Shown one piece after another: positions 25,811 through 35,873 of a stretch of DNA of 64,000 nucleotides (its first letter is position 1; every line of letters starts with the position of its first letter). The notes under the pieces were generated by a model. The model saw only the letters and a program-made list of their open reading frames with translations. It did no database searches and was not told the DNA's origin. Source of the stretch: Acidimicrobiales bacterium (GTDB lineage: Bacteria > Actinomycetota > Acidimicrobiia > Acidimicrobiales > Poriferisodalaceae); assembly GCA_009843525.1 (NCBI GenBank), contig VYDH01000014.1, positions 1-64,000 on the forward strand, read 5' to 3'. Made by a program: the position numbers and the translations under genes.

Positions 25811-26563
25811 TCAGCCGGCGGCGACGACGCGGAATGCCTCGGCGAGCCGGCCCTCCGGCAATCCGCCGGCGCGGGCCGTCTCGCTGGACCACTCGCGCAA
25901 CCGGCCGTCAAGGTCTTCCATGTGCTCGGTCTGGCTGCGGTGCTCGCGCAGTGCTGCGACCTTGTTCTCGAAGGTGTCGGTGATGTCGATGTATCGATTC
26001 GGCTCTGTGCCGATCAGCCAGATCTCGCTGACGTTGTGTGGCTTGTGGCCCTCGTCGAGCAGTTCCGGGAACGCACGCGGATTGCGCGAATCGGGGTACA
26101 CGGCGGCCAGCGCAGCAGTGGCAGTCGCCAGGTGGTCCGGGTGGGAGATGTAGATGTGGTCCCAGTTGGGGATCGTGGTCTGGCACAGCACAGCATCGGG
26201 ACGGACGATCCGGATCACCCGCGCGATGTCACGCCGCAGGCCGAGATCGGCCACGACCATGCCGTCGGGATGGCCGAGCCAGTGCAGCTCGCTCACACCC
26301 ACGTTCGCTGCCGCCGCGGTCTGCTCGGCCTGCCGCATCGCCGCCAGCTCTTCGGGCGTGTGGGACATGTCGTCGTCGCCAGCCTCCCCGCTTGTCGCCA
26401 GGCAGTACGCCACGTGGCATCCGGCTGAGGTCAGCGCGGCAACGGTTCCCGCCATGCCGAAGTCGATGTCATCGGGATGGGCCACGATGATCAGCGCCCG
26501 CGCGGGCGCTTCGATCTCTCCCTGATCGGTGAAGATCACGCCCACTGCCACAACCTCCGACAC
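25811..26563 (-). CDS. PIG-L/LmbE family N-acetyl-sugar deacetylase
   Basis: A 250-residue zinc-dependent deacetylase. The metal-binding AHPDDIDFG near residue 27 and the later ISHPDHLAT give the classic His-Pro-Asp-Asp and second His ligands. Relatives remove N-acetyl groups from GlcNAc-linked compounds, including MshB and Mca of mycothiol metabolism. Because mshC is also in this window, a mycothiol-related role is possible, but the protein is shorter than typical MshB and generic in sequence. GTG start at 26563; 32 bases follow the nfuA-like stop. Confidence 0.85.
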   Translation of the reverse strand: MSEVVAVGVIFTDQGEIEAPARALIIVAHPDDIDFGMAGTVAALTSAGCHVAYCLATSGEAGDDDMSHTPEELAAMRQAEQTAAAANVGVSELHWLGHPDGMVVADLGLRRDIARVIRIVRPDAVLCQTTIPNWDHIYISHPDHLATATAALAAVYPDSRNPRAFPELLDEGHKPHNVSEIWLIGTEPNRYIDITDTFENKVAALREHRSQTEHMEDLDGRLREWSSETARAGGLPEGRLAEAFRVVAAG

Positions 26564-26595
26564 TCGGGCGACGGCGTCGCCGTTCGGCTCAGCCG

Positions 26596-27261
26596 CTAGG
26601 TGAAGTAGGGGTTCTCGCCCGAGGCGTGGTCGGTGAGGTCGACGACCCGCTCGACTTCGGGAATCAGCTCTCGCAGCGTGCGTTCGATGCCGGCCGTGAC
26701 CGTGGCATTGGCCATGCCGCAGCCCTGGCAGCCACCGCCCAGCTTGACGACAACCGTGTCGCCCTCCACCGACACCAGCTCGGCGAACCCACCGTGCGCG
26801 GCAATCGAGGGGTTGATCCGCTTGGTGAGCACCTCGCGGACGTTGTCCTCCACCGTCCCATCGAGGTCGAGCTGGGCGTTGGGGCCGAGGTCGGGACGGT
26901 TCGGGTTGCGCAGCACCAGGCCCGGCTGGTTCGGGTTGGACGGCAGATCCAACGAAGCGCCGTCGAGCTTGGGCACATCGCGATCGGGAATCAGCACCGT
27001 CAGGCCGCCCCCGACTGCGAACGGCACGTCGGAGGCGTCGGCTTCGGCCAGCAGCTCGAAGGCAAGGTCGTAGGTGTAGTCGACGCCTTGGGCGCCGGTC
27101 ACCTCGATGCGAAGCGCCAGCTGGTCGCCGTCGACTTCGCTGTTTCGCAATTCGACCACCTTCTCGAGTGCGGCCGGCGTGACGTCGAAGGTCTCGCGCC
27201 GCGTCTCCATCATCGATTCGCGCACTGCGTCAGCGGGAGCCATCGGGTCGCTCAGGGCCAT
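26596..27261 (-). CDS. nfuA: NfuA-type Fe-S cluster carrier
   Basis: A 221-residue protein with an N-terminal HesB/IscA-like domain (FDVTPAALEKVVELRNSE to DRDVPKLDGASLD) that has lost the cluster cysteines. A C-terminal NifU-like domain carries the Cys-x2-Cys pair in GGGCQGCGMANATV. This is the NfuA architecture, delivering 4Fe-4S clusters to apoproteins. Several Fe-S enzymes encoded here (MoaA, both molybdoenzymes) are potential clients. It is divergent from the AcuI-like gene and may be co-transcribed with the PIG-L gene. Confidence 0.9.
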   Translation of the reverse strand: MALSDPMAPADAVRESMMETRRETFDVTPAALEKVVELRNSEVDGDQLALRIEVTGAQGVDYTYDLAFELLAEADASDVPFAVGGGLTVLIPDRDVPKLDGASLDLPSNPNQPGLVLRNPNRPDLGPNAQLDLDGTVEDNVREVLTKRINPSIAAHGGFAELVSVEGDTVVVKLGGGCQGCGMANATVTAGIERTLRELIPEVERVVDLTDHASGENPYFT

Positions 27262-27383
27262 ATCGGCAGCCTACTGACGGCACCCTGCGGGTCCGTGGGC
27301 AGCCCGGGGCAGCCTGGCGGTAGTGTCCCGCGCGCTCGCTGGACCTCTCAGGTCGAAGGCAGCCCGCAACAAAGGGGATCTTC

Positions 27384-28382
27384 ATGGCCTTCCGCGCATT
27401 GATGCTGCACGAACAGGACTGTCCAGATGGGTCGAGGGCCGTCTCGGCCGAGCTGGCCGACATCGACGACAGCCAGCTGCCGGACGGCAATGTCACCGTG
27501 GCCGTGGAGTACAGCACGCTCAACTACAAGGACGGGATGATCCTGGGCGGGATCGGGCGCCTTGTCCGCACGTACCCGCACGTGGGAGGCATCGACTTCG
27601 CAGGCGTCGTCGAGTCATCCGACGACAGCCGCTTCGCTCCAGGAGATCGGGTCGTGCTGACCGGGTGGCGAGTCGGCGAGACCCACTGGGGCGGTTACGC
27701 GGAGCGGGCACGCGTCAGCGGCGACTGGCTGGTGCGGCTGCCCGACGGGGTGTCCACGTTCGACGCGATGACGATCGGCACGGCCGGGTTCACCTCGATG
27801 CTGGCCGCCCAAGCGCTGGAGGAGCACGGCATTGGCTCGGGCCCGGTGCTCGTGACCGGCGCGGCTGGTGGGGTCGGCAGCGTGGCAGTGCACCTGCTGT
27901 CAGCGGCTGGTCACGAGGTCGCTGCCTCCACTGGCAGGCCGCAGACCGCCGACTACCTGCGCAACCTCGGCGCTTCGGAGATCATCGACCGAGCGGAGCT
28001 GTCTGAGCCGCCGGGGCGGCCGCTCGGCAGCGAACGATTCGGCGGCTGCGTGGACGCCGTCGGGGGGACCACGCTGGCGAACGCACTGACCCAGATGTCA
28101 TACGGGTCGAGCGTGGCAGCATGCGGCCTCGCCGGGGGCAACGGGCTCGATACCACCGTCATCCCGTTCCTGCTGCGCGGCGTGAACCTGCTCGGCATCG
28201 ATTCGGTGATGTGCCCCTACGAGCCGCGCGCTGCGGCATGGCAACGGCTGGACGAGCTGGTCGATCGGGATCTGCTGGCATCGATGGCCACAACGGTGGG
28301 TCTCGGCGATCTGGCCGAACTGGGGCCGAAGATCCTCGCGGGTGAAGTGCAAGGGCGCACCGTCGTCGATGTGCGCGCCTGA
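27384..28382 (+). CDS. AcuI/YhdH-family acryloyl-CoA reductase-like MDR protein
   Basis: A 332-residue zinc-independent medium-chain reductase. The AcuI/YhdH signature is visible: VEYSTLNYKDGMILGG, VGGIDFAGVVESS, and WGGYAERARVSGDWLVRLP. The Rossmann motif is VLVTGAAGGVGSVAV (residues about 153-167), and NLLGIDSV lies near the C-terminus. Members reduce acryloyl-CoA to propionyl-CoA with NADPH, protecting cells from toxic acryloyl-CoA. No DMSP lyase was seen in the window, so the pathway is undefined. The stop codon sits inside the first of three tandem hairpin repeats. Confidence 0.88.
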   Translation: MAFRALMLHEQDCPDGSRAVSAELADIDDSQLPDGNVTVAVEYSTLNYKDGMILGGIGRLVRTYPHVGGIDFAGVVESSDDSRFAPGDRVVLTGWRVGETHWGGYAERARVSGDWLVRLPDGVSTFDAMTIGTAGFTSMLAAQALEEHGIGSGPVLVTGAAGGVGSVAVHLLSAAGHEVAASTGRPQTADYLRNLGASEIIDRAELSEPPGRPLGSERFGGCVDAVGGTTLANALTQMSYGSSVAACGLAGGNGLDTTVIPFLLRGVNLLGIDSVMCPYEPRAAAWQRLDELVDRDLLASMATTVGLGDLAELGPKILAGEVQGRTVVDVRA

Positions 28383-28448
28383 CGGCGCGTCTGTCGATGT
28401 GCGCGCCTGACGGCGCGTCTGTCGATGTGCGCGCCTGACGGCGCGTCT
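28365..28448. repeat. Three tandem 28-bp hairpin units at a gene 3' end
   Basis: Three exact 28-bp units (28365-28392, 28393-28420, 28421-28448) are followed by a partial fourth. The first contains the last codons and stop of the AcuI-like gene. Each unit holds the inverted repeat GCGCGCC-TGAC-GGCGCGT, with the stop codon in the loop of the first. The array probably acts as stacked terminator hairpins between converging genes. Confidence 0.9.
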
Positions 28449-28466
28449 GTCGATGCGCGCAGGTGA

Positions 28467-28604
28467 CTAGAGCACAGAAGTGATCGCAGCGAAACCAGTC
28501 AGCAGCATCGCAGCAACGACAAGGACTGCGGTCCACCACAGACCCGGCTGGCGCTGGCGCAGCGGGCGCAGGTTGCCCATCGCGTCATAACGGTGACGTG
28601 GCAT
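28467..28604 (-). CDS. Small 45-residue membrane protein
   Basis: A short frame beginning MPRHRYDAMGNLRPLRQRQ, then a single hydrophobic helix (TAVLVVAAMLLTGFAAI) and ending SVL. The basic N-terminus followed by one membrane segment predicts an inner-membrane microprotein with the N-terminus inside. It starts 9 bases after the stop of the DUF4333-like lipoprotein gene, same strand, consistent with an operon. No family known to me. The 3' end abuts the tandem hairpin array. Confidence 0.6.
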   Translation of the reverse strand: MPRHRYDAMGNLRPLRQRQPGLWWTAVLVVAAMLLTGFAAITSVL

Positions 28605-28613
28605 GCGCTGGGC

Positions 28614-29183
28614 CTAGCCCTTCAGCCTCCACTCGATGGCGCCGATCTCGTTCTGAACCTCGACCTCGATGTCCTGTGTTGCCCCGGTATCGGAACGCTC
28701 GAGCGTGCACAGGAACGTATGGCCGACCGAAACCACCAGGTACTGGTCGTCGCCGCAATCGGCTTGGACGCCGAATCCCAACGCAGCTGCCGCTTCGGCA
28801 CCAAGCGCTGTCTCGGTGGCGTTGGTCTGCATCACCGCTTGGCGGGGTCGAATCTCGCGCCGGCCCTGTTCGTCGATGATCGTCACCTGCGCCTCATAGA
28901 ACGCTCCCTCGACGAGGCCGTCGCACAGGAACGTTGATCCCGGCCTGATGGGTGCGTCCTCGGGGCAGTCGATGTCGGCGATCTCGGCGGGTGCGACCAC
29001 GCTCTGCAAGTAATCCTGCACTTCGCGCTCCACCTGCGACTGGTCGGTACCGCCGCCGCAGGCCGCGAGCACCGCTGCCGTCAACACCGCCAAAACAGCC
29101 ATCCAGCCCCATCGGCCGATGCGATGCACACCTGTCCACCGTCCCCGCGCACAGGCTGTCTCCGGCGCGAGCGGTCTGGTCAA
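28614..29183 (-). CDS. DUF4333-like lipoprotein
   Basis: A 189-residue predicted lipoprotein with a hydrophobic leader ending in lipobox VLAACGGG. It is followed by two related halves, each with a CP/C...FLC pattern (IDCPEDAPIRPGSTFLC and ADCGDDQYLVVSVGHTFLC), resembling tandem DUF4333-type domains of mycobacterial and actinobacterial surface proteins. The two cysteines per half could form disulfides. The frame start may be internal (a GTG before HRIGRW or the ATG of MAVLAVL), because the first 20 residues are atypical of a signal. Function unknown. Confidence 0.7.
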   Translation of the reverse strand: MTRPLAPETACARGRWTGVHRIGRWGWMAVLAVLTAAVLAACGGGTDQSQVEREVQDYLQSVVAPAEIADIDCPEDAPIRPGSTFLCDGLVEGAFYEAQVTIIDEQGRREIRPRQAVMQTNATETALGAEAAAALGFGVQADCGDDQYLVVSVGHTFLCTLERSDTGATQDIEVEVQNEIGAIEWRLKG

Positions 29184-29320
29184 GTTGAGGGCCTCCGGCT
29201 AGGAATGACGGGACAATAGCCCAACGCCACGCCGCAACCTGTACTTCTCACAGCCGGCAAAATCACAGGTCATCCGCGTCCCCTGCAGAGCCTTGCGCTT
29301 CACGCTAATTCGGATGCCGA

Positions 29321-31024
<1,704 letters not shown>

Positions 31025-31077
31025 CTGCGACGCTTGAAGTGTATGCAGGAGCCCGCGGGCCGGCCCAGCCTCTGGGC

Positions 31078-31920
31078 TCAGAGAGCGAGCGGGTCGACCG
31101 GTCCGCGGCCGCTGCCGAGACGGCGATCTGCGCCCGCCGAGATGGCGCGTGCCGTCAGGTCGTGGGCACGATCAATCGCTGAGTCCACGTCCGTGCCTGC
31201 GGCGAGCTCGGCGCAGATGGCTGCCGAGAAGACATCGCCCGACCCCCTGACGTTGCGGGTGTCGATGCGCGGCGCCGACAGCAGCCGGACGCTGCCGTCC
31301 CGGACGACGACATCGGTAATGGTCTCACCGATCCGGAGCCGGCCACCGGTGACGACCACGGCCTCGGGGCCCGTAGCTGCGAGCTCGTGAGCCGCTTCGA
31401 TCCACGCCTCGATCTCGTCGCCGAGGTCTCTGCCCACCAGTCGACCCGCCTCAAGATGGTTGGGTGTCACGACTCGGGCGTTCGGCAGCAGGCGCGTCGC
31501 GACCGATCGCTCTGCCTCGGCGCTGAGCAGGGGCTCGCCGGCCCCGTCGACCAGCACCGGGTCCACCACCAACTGGGGAAGCCGGCGGGCAGCAATAGAT
31601 GCCACCGCCGCGACGGTCTCCGCCGTGAGCAGCAGGCCTGTCTTGGACGCCGCAATAGGCATGTCGTCGAGCACTGCGTGAACCTGGGCGGTCACCAGCT
31701 CGGCGGCCACAGGCTGTGCGTGCCGGAATTCGGCCGTGTTCTGTGCCGAAACCAGCGTCAGCGCAAAGGCCCCGTGCACGCCGCATGCCGCGAACGCCCG
31801 CAGGTCGGCCGCGAGACCGGCGCCGCCAGACGAATCTGCCCCCGCGATGGTCAGCGCCGCGGGCCACCAAGCGTGCTGCGCGGGTGGGCGGGGGTTCTCG
31901 CTCGCAATCCCACCGGCCAT
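31078..31920 (-). CDS. thiD: Hydroxymethylpyrimidine/phosphomethylpyrimidine kinase ThiD
   Basis: A 280-residue ribokinase-fold kinase that phosphorylates HMP and HMP-P in thiamine synthesis. The N-terminal [47 protein letters not shown] and the catalytic [14 protein letters not shown] (normally HGTGCTLSAAI) are in place. The anion-hole block is divergent: [12 protein letters not shown] instead of HGTGC, but the Gly-x-Gly-Asp base is retained. No TPP riboswitch motif was found upstream. Divergent from the ATP-NAD-kinase-like gene. The altered motif makes HMP kinase probable rather than certain. Confidence 0.82.
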   Translation of the reverse strand: MAGGIASENPRPPAQHAWWPAALTIAGADSSGGAGLAADLRAFAACGVHGAFALTLVSAQNTAEFRHAQPVAAELVTAQVHAVLDDMPIAASKTGLLLTAETVAAVASIAARRLPQLVVDPVLVDGAGEPLLSAEAERSVATRLLPNARVVTPNHLEAGRLVGRDLGDEIEAWIEAAHELAATGPEAVVVTGGRLRIGETITDVVVRDGSVRLLSAPRIDTRNVRGSGDVFSAAICAELAAGTDVDSAIDRAHDLTARAISAGADRRLGSGRGPVDPLAL

Positions 31921-31981
31921 GTCCCCAGTACAACAGTTGGGCTCGCCGCGCAGCGGTCACCCTGGTTAGCGTCGGCGGGCG

Positions 31982-33208
31982 ATGGCCGGATCTGCGTCGA
32001 GAGCGGAGCACTCGGGACAGGGCGCCTCCTGCAGTGGCCGCATTTCCCCCGACGGGACAGTGGGGATCATCGCCAACCCGGTTTCGGGACGCGACGTTCG
32101 CCGGGTGGCGGCGCGGGGAGCAGTGTCCACTACTGAGGACAAGCGCAACCGGATTGCCCGGGCAGTCATTGGCGCCGTCACCGCAGGAGCCACACGGATC
32201 GTGGCCATGGCAGAACCGTTCGGCATCGCCACCGGGGCGCTCACCGACCTGCGCATCGACGCCGAGATTGAGATCGTCGACGTGGGGGCGACCGTCTCGC
32301 CCACCGACACGATCCGGGCAGTCGAGGCGATGCGAGCCCGTGATGTCAGCGTGCTGGTGACGCTGGGCGGTGACGGCACCAACCGCACGATCGCTGGGGT
32401 CTGGCCCGATGCGACGCTCGTACCGATGTCCACGGGCACGAACAATGTGTTCCCCAGCCTCACCGAGCCCACCGTCGCTGGTGCCGCCGCGGGATTGCTG
32501 GCGAGCGGCGTGGTCGACCCTGAAGCGTGTGCGCCCCGGTCGAAGCTGATCACTGTCACATCGGGCAAGGGCACATCGGGCAAGGGCACATCGGGCAAGG
32601 GCACATCGGGCAAGGGCACATCGGGCAAGGGCACATCGCAGGAGGGGGAGCTGGCGCGAGGTTGGACCGAGATTGCACTGATCGATGCGGTCACGCTGGC
32701 CAATGACTTCGTCGGCAATCGCATGCCCGCGGACGGGGTTCGCATGCGGCAGGTGCTCGTGTCGCGCGCCCATCCGGCCAGCATCGGGCTGAGTTCGCTC
32801 GCGGGCCTGCTGCGACCCTGCTCGTTCGACGACGATGCGGGCGTGCTGGTGGAGTGCGGCCCGGGCGGACGCCCGATGCGCGTGGCGCTCGCACCCGGGC
32901 TGTACCGCACGGTGCCGGTGATCGATCACCGCGGCGTTGATCTGGGAGAGACCATCGAACTCCGGGGACCGACGGTGCTGTCGCTCGACGGCGACCGGGA
33001 GCGCACGATCGGTCCCGATGAAGCCGCAATTGCCGATGTGCGGCGCAGCGGACCCCGGGTGGTGGACGTGGATCGGGCACTGGAATTGGGCGCTGCCGCC
33101 GGAGTGTTCGAGACCTCTCGGGCGCCGACCGGCGACCGTCCGCTCAACGCAGTCGCCAAGGTTCACTACCACCACGCCGACGGCACCCCGATCCGTGATT
33201 GCTGCTAG
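31982..33208 (+). CDS. ATP-NAD kinase family (AcoX-like) protein with SGKGT repeats
   Basis: A 408-residue protein of the NAD-kinase/diacylglycerol-kinase superfamily: IIANPVSGRDVRR near the N-terminus, the ATP-binding LVTLGGDGTNR (residues about 121-131) and PMSTGTNNVFP. This long form resembles AcoX, encoded near acetoin genes in other bacteria; its substrate is unknown. A loop at about residues 193-219 contains five tandem TSGKG units encoded by a 15-bp DNA repeat, absent from relatives I know. The C-terminal domain contains DHRGVDLGETIELRGPTVLS. The loop repeat is in frame, so the protein is probably functional. Confidence 0.8.
   Translation: MAGSASRAEHSGQGASCSGRISPDGTVGIIANPVSGRDVRRVAARGAVSTTEDKRNRIARAVIGAVTAGATRIVAMAEPFGIATGALTDLRIDAEIEIVDVGATVSPTDTIRAVEAMRARDVSVLVTLGGDGTNRTIAGVWPDATLVPMSTGTNNVFPSLTEPTVAGAAAGLLASGVVDPEACAPRSKLITVTSGKGTSGKGTSGKGTSGKGTSGKGTSQEGELARGWTEIALIDAVTLANDFVGNRMPADGVRMRQVLVSRAHPASIGLSSLAGLLRPCSFDDDAGVLVECGPGGRPMRVALAPGLYRTVPVIDHRGVDLGETIELRGPTVLSLDGDRERTIGPDEAAIADVRRSGPRVVDVDRALELGAAAGVFETSRAPTGDRPLNAVAKVHYHHADGTPIRDCC
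32558..32632 (+). repeat. In-frame 15-bp tandem repeat (five units)
   Basis: Five exact copies of ACATCGGGCAAGGGC (32558-32632) followed by a partial sixth encode TSGKG repeats in the AcoX-like protein. Exact identity implies recent slippage-type expansion; copy number could vary between strains without breaking the frame. Confidence 0.95.
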
Positions 33209-33336
33209 GCGACTGAACCGCCAGTCAATTCCTGACTAATCCGGTCGGATTTATCGTCTAATGCGGCTATCCTCCGCGGCACGGCCTGCGCCGACTTGCG
33301 CAGCGCCGCACTTGCCGCATCGCAAGGAGTACGACC

Positions 33337-33999
33337 ATGGCACTGCGTCTCAATGACACCGCTCCCGATTTCACTGCCGACACCACCGAGGGCGAGATCA
33401 GCTTCCACGACTGGATCGGCGACGGCTGGGCGCTGCTCTTCTCCCATCCGAAGGACTTCACTCCGGTGTGCACCACCGAGCTGGGTGCCGTTGCAGCGCT
33501 GGCCGGTGACTTCGCCGCTCGCAATTGCAAGATCATCGGCATCAGCGTGGACGGGGTGAGCGACCACGTGGCCTGGAAGGCCGACATCGCCTCTGCTACC
33601 GGCCACGAGGCCAACTACCCGCTCATCGGCGACCCGGAGCTGGCAGTGGTGAAGCTCTACGACATGCTTCCCGCCGACGCAGGCGACACATCGCAGGGAC
33701 GCACCGCGGCCGATAACGCCACGGCTCGCACCGTGTTCATCATCGGCCCGGACAAGAAGATCAAGGCGTCGCTCACCTACCCGATGACCACCGGACGCAA
33801 CTTCGCCGAGATCCTGCGCCTGCTCGACTCGTGCCAGCTCACCGCCGCCGAGCAGGTCGCCACGCCGGCCAACTGGCAGCAGGGCGAGAACGTCATCATC
33901 GTGCCCGCGGTCTCGAACGAGGCCGCAGCCGAGAAGTACCCAGACGGCTGGGAATCACCGCTTCCGTACCTGCGCCTCGTGCCGCAGCCGGGCAAGTAG
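33337..33999 (+). CDS. 1-Cys (Prx6-type) peroxiredoxin
   Basis: A 220-residue peroxiredoxin reducing hydrogen peroxide and organic hydroperoxides. The peroxidatic Cys45 lies in SHPKDFTPVCTTELG, diagnostic of the Prx6 subfamily, with conserved Thr42 and later Arg in ATARTVFIIGPDKKI. The Prx6 C-terminal arm (YPMTTGRNFAEILRLLDSCQL) is complete. A strong RBS (GCAAGGAGTACGACC) precedes ATG 33337. Thiol donors are unknown; mycothiol is plausible as mshC is present. Confidence 0.95.
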   Translation: MALRLNDTAPDFTADTTEGEISFHDWIGDGWALLFSHPKDFTPVCTTELGAVAALAGDFAARNCKIIGISVDGVSDHVAWKADIASATGHEANYPLIGDPELAVVKLYDMLPADAGDTSQGRTAADNATARTVFIIGPDKKIKASLTYPMTTGRNFAEILRLLDSCQLTAAEQVATPANWQQGENVIIVPAVSNEAAAEKYPDGWESPLPYLRLVPQPGK

Positions 34000-34028
34000 T
34001 CACGAATAGCGACACGAGGCTGCGGCAC
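33979..34028. terminator. Bidirectional hairpin between peroxiredoxin and pncB
   Basis: A perfect 11-bp inverted repeat, GTGCCGCAGCC (33979-33989) and GGCTGCGGCAC (34018-34028), spans the peroxiredoxin stop and the gap to the converging pncB. The left arm is inside the peroxiredoxin coding sequence. The 28-base loop is long. Partial copies of the arm sequence recur at 34042-34055. Confidence 0.55.
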
Positions 34029-34057
34029 CTTCCGCAGCACAGGCCGCAGCCGGGCAC

Positions 34058-35389
34058 CTAATCGACGCTGGATTCGGCGACGACTTCGGCCTCGAAGGCC
34101 GGGGCGCCGTCAAGCCGGCGCATCGATTCGGGCAGCTCGGCGCGGACGCGCTGGTGGAACACCCGATCCTGGGCAAGCGTGTAGGGATAGGCGTTGTGGC
34201 CTGATCGCAGCAGCGGAACGTGCAGCGGCCGGCTGTTGGTGGGCCCGGGGCGATCCTGCTCGACGAGAGTTTCCGAATTGGCCTCGCCATCGCGCACCAC
34301 CCTGTAGGGCCGCACCACGCCGCCACGGGTGGCCTTGCCCTCTGATTCCTTGTAGACGGGAACCACCGGCTCGAACGTGCCGGAGTGCCGGGCGATGGCA
34401 ACTGCTTTGTACACCATGCCAGCAGTCGCATGGCCCGAGCCCACCACGAGTTGGGTGCCCACGCCGTAGCCATCCACCGGCAGGTCCGCGAGGCCGGCGA
34501 TGCGGTACTCGTCGAGATCGCCCGACACGACGATGCGGGTCGACTCAGCGCCAGCGTCATCCAGCCACTGTCGAACCCGGGGCACCTCGACCGTGAGATC
34601 TCCCGAGTCGATGCGCACGGCGCCCGGCACCCCGCCGAGACGCTTCGCCGCGGCGAGACCCCGTTCGAGCCCTGTTCTCAGGTCGAAAGTGTCGATCAGC
34701 AGCGTGGTCTCGAGGCCGTGCGCACGCATCTGTGCCTCGAAGGCGGCTTCCTCGTCGTGGTGCGCCAGCGTGAAGGCGTGGGCAGCGGTACCGGCCGTCG
34801 GGATGCCGTATTGCTCGCCGGCCAGCAGGTTGGACGTCGCATCGAAACCCACTAGCCAGGCGGCGCGCGCAGCGGCGACGGCTGCGAGCTCGTGGGTGCG
34901 ACGGCCGCCCATCTCGATGAGGTGGCGGCCCTCGGCGACATCGTGCATCCGCGCAGCCGCAGACGCCACGGCACAATCGTGGTTGAGCACCGAGAGCACC
35001 AGCGTCTCCACGAGCAGCGCTGTGCCGACCGAGGCATCGACCCGCAACACGGGGCTGCCGGGCACGTAGAAATCGCCCTCGCGGTAGCTCCAGGCATCGC
35101 CGTCGAATCGGAATGTCGCCAGATGATCGAGCAGACCGTCGCTGAAGCGGCCGAGCCCTGCCAGGTAGGCCAGATCGTCGGCCTCGAAGCGGTAGTCAGC
35201 CAGCAGCCCGGCCAGCCGGCCTGGACCTGCCACCACGCCGTAGCCACGTCCCGGCGGCAATCGCCGGGCGAACACCTCGAAGCAGGAGCGGCGTGATGCA
35301 ACCCCCGACTGGAGGGCCGCGTCGAGCATGGTCAGCTCGTACAGGTCGGTCATCATCGCCGTGCCCATGCCGAGAGTCTGCCCGCTCAC
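34058..35389 (-). CDS. pncB: Nicotinate phosphoribosyltransferase
   Basis: A 443-residue NAPRTase making nicotinate mononucleotide for NAD salvage. Family blocks: MMTDLYELTMLDAAL, CFEVFARRLPPGRGYGVVAG, the EMGGRRTHELAAVAAARAA active-site segment, GTAAHAFTLAHHDEEAAF, RIDSGDL and VGTQLVVG. I kept GTG 35389 as start, but ATG 35368 (MGTAMMTDLYE) is equally plausible. It converges on the peroxiredoxin gene. Confidence 0.95.
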   Translation of the reverse strand: MSGQTLGMGTAMMTDLYELTMLDAALQSGVASRRSCFEVFARRLPPGRGYGVVAGPGRLAGLLADYRFEADDLAYLAGLGRFSDGLLDHLATFRFDGDAWSYREGDFYVPGSPVLRVDASVGTALLVETLVLSVLNHDCAVASAAARMHDVAEGRHLIEMGGRRTHELAAVAAARAAWLVGFDATSNLLAGEQYGIPTAGTAAHAFTLAHHDEEAAFEAQMRAHGLETTLLIDTFDLRTGLERGLAAAKRLGGVPGAVRIDSGDLTVEVPRVRQWLDDAGAESTRIVVSGDLDEYRIAGLADLPVDGYGVGTQLVVGSGHATAGMVYKAVAIARHSGTFEPVVPVYKESEGKATRGGVVRPYRVVRDGEANSETLVEQDRPGPTNSRPLHVPLLRSGHNAYPYTLAQDRVFHQRVRAELPESMRRLDGAPAFEAEVVAESSVD

Positions 35390-35470
35390 GTTCTGGCTGC
35401 GCTCTGCAGCCGCTTCGTAGCCACCGTCGCGGGCCCGAACCGGAGGCTGTTCGCCAGTAGCGTCGCGGCG

Positions 35471-35872
35471 GTGGTCGCTGTCGGGCTATCGCGCCTTGTG
35501 GCTGCTTCGCACCTGAGCTACATCGTGTTCCTGCTCATCGGCGGCTTCATGGCAAAGCGCTGGCCGAAGCTCATGAAGTGGCACCTCGGCGCCATCGGTG
35601 CTGCCGCCGTGGTGAACATCACCGGCTCGGACTGTCCCCTGACGGTGTGGGAGAAGTGGTTCCTGCGCCAAGCCGGTCGGGAGCCGTATGAAACCGGCTT
35701 CATCTCGAACTACCTAGTGGAACCGGTGTACCCGCCGGGCATCACCGGCCGGGTCAACTTCGTGATCTTGGTCATCCTGACGGTGCCGATCACGGTCAGC
35801 TACTGGCGCATGCGCAAGACCGGCTCGTCTGCCGCATCCCACTCGGCACTGCGCCGACGGGGCAGCTCCTAG
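35471..35872 (+). CDS. DUF2784 small membrane protein
   Basis: A 133-residue protein with three or four hydrophobic segments and the DUF2784 signature (HLSYIVFLLIGGF, WHLGAIGAAAVVNITGSDCPLTVWEKW, YPPGITGRVNFVILVIL). Family function is unknown. The GTG start at 35471 is my choice; GTG 35498 is an alternative. It ends immediately before the cobalamin riboswitch and is not controlled by it. Confidence 0.8.
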   Translation: MVAVGLSRLVAASHLSYIVFLLIGGFMAKRWPKLMKWHLGAIGAAAVVNITGSDCPLTVWEKWFLRQAGREPYETGFISNYLVEPVYPPGITGRVNFVILVILTVPITVSYWRMRKTGSSAASHSALRRRGSS

Positions 35873-35873
35873 A

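Noticed and set aside
28365-28448. CRISPR-like array
   Set aside because: Units are directly adjacent with no spacers, and the first lies in a coding sequence; it is a tandem hairpin repeat. The 15-bp repeat at 32558 is likewise in-frame coding repetition.
31860-31981. TPP riboswitch upstream of thiD
   Set aside because: No conserved CTGAGA/ACCTGA elements in the short divergent gap.
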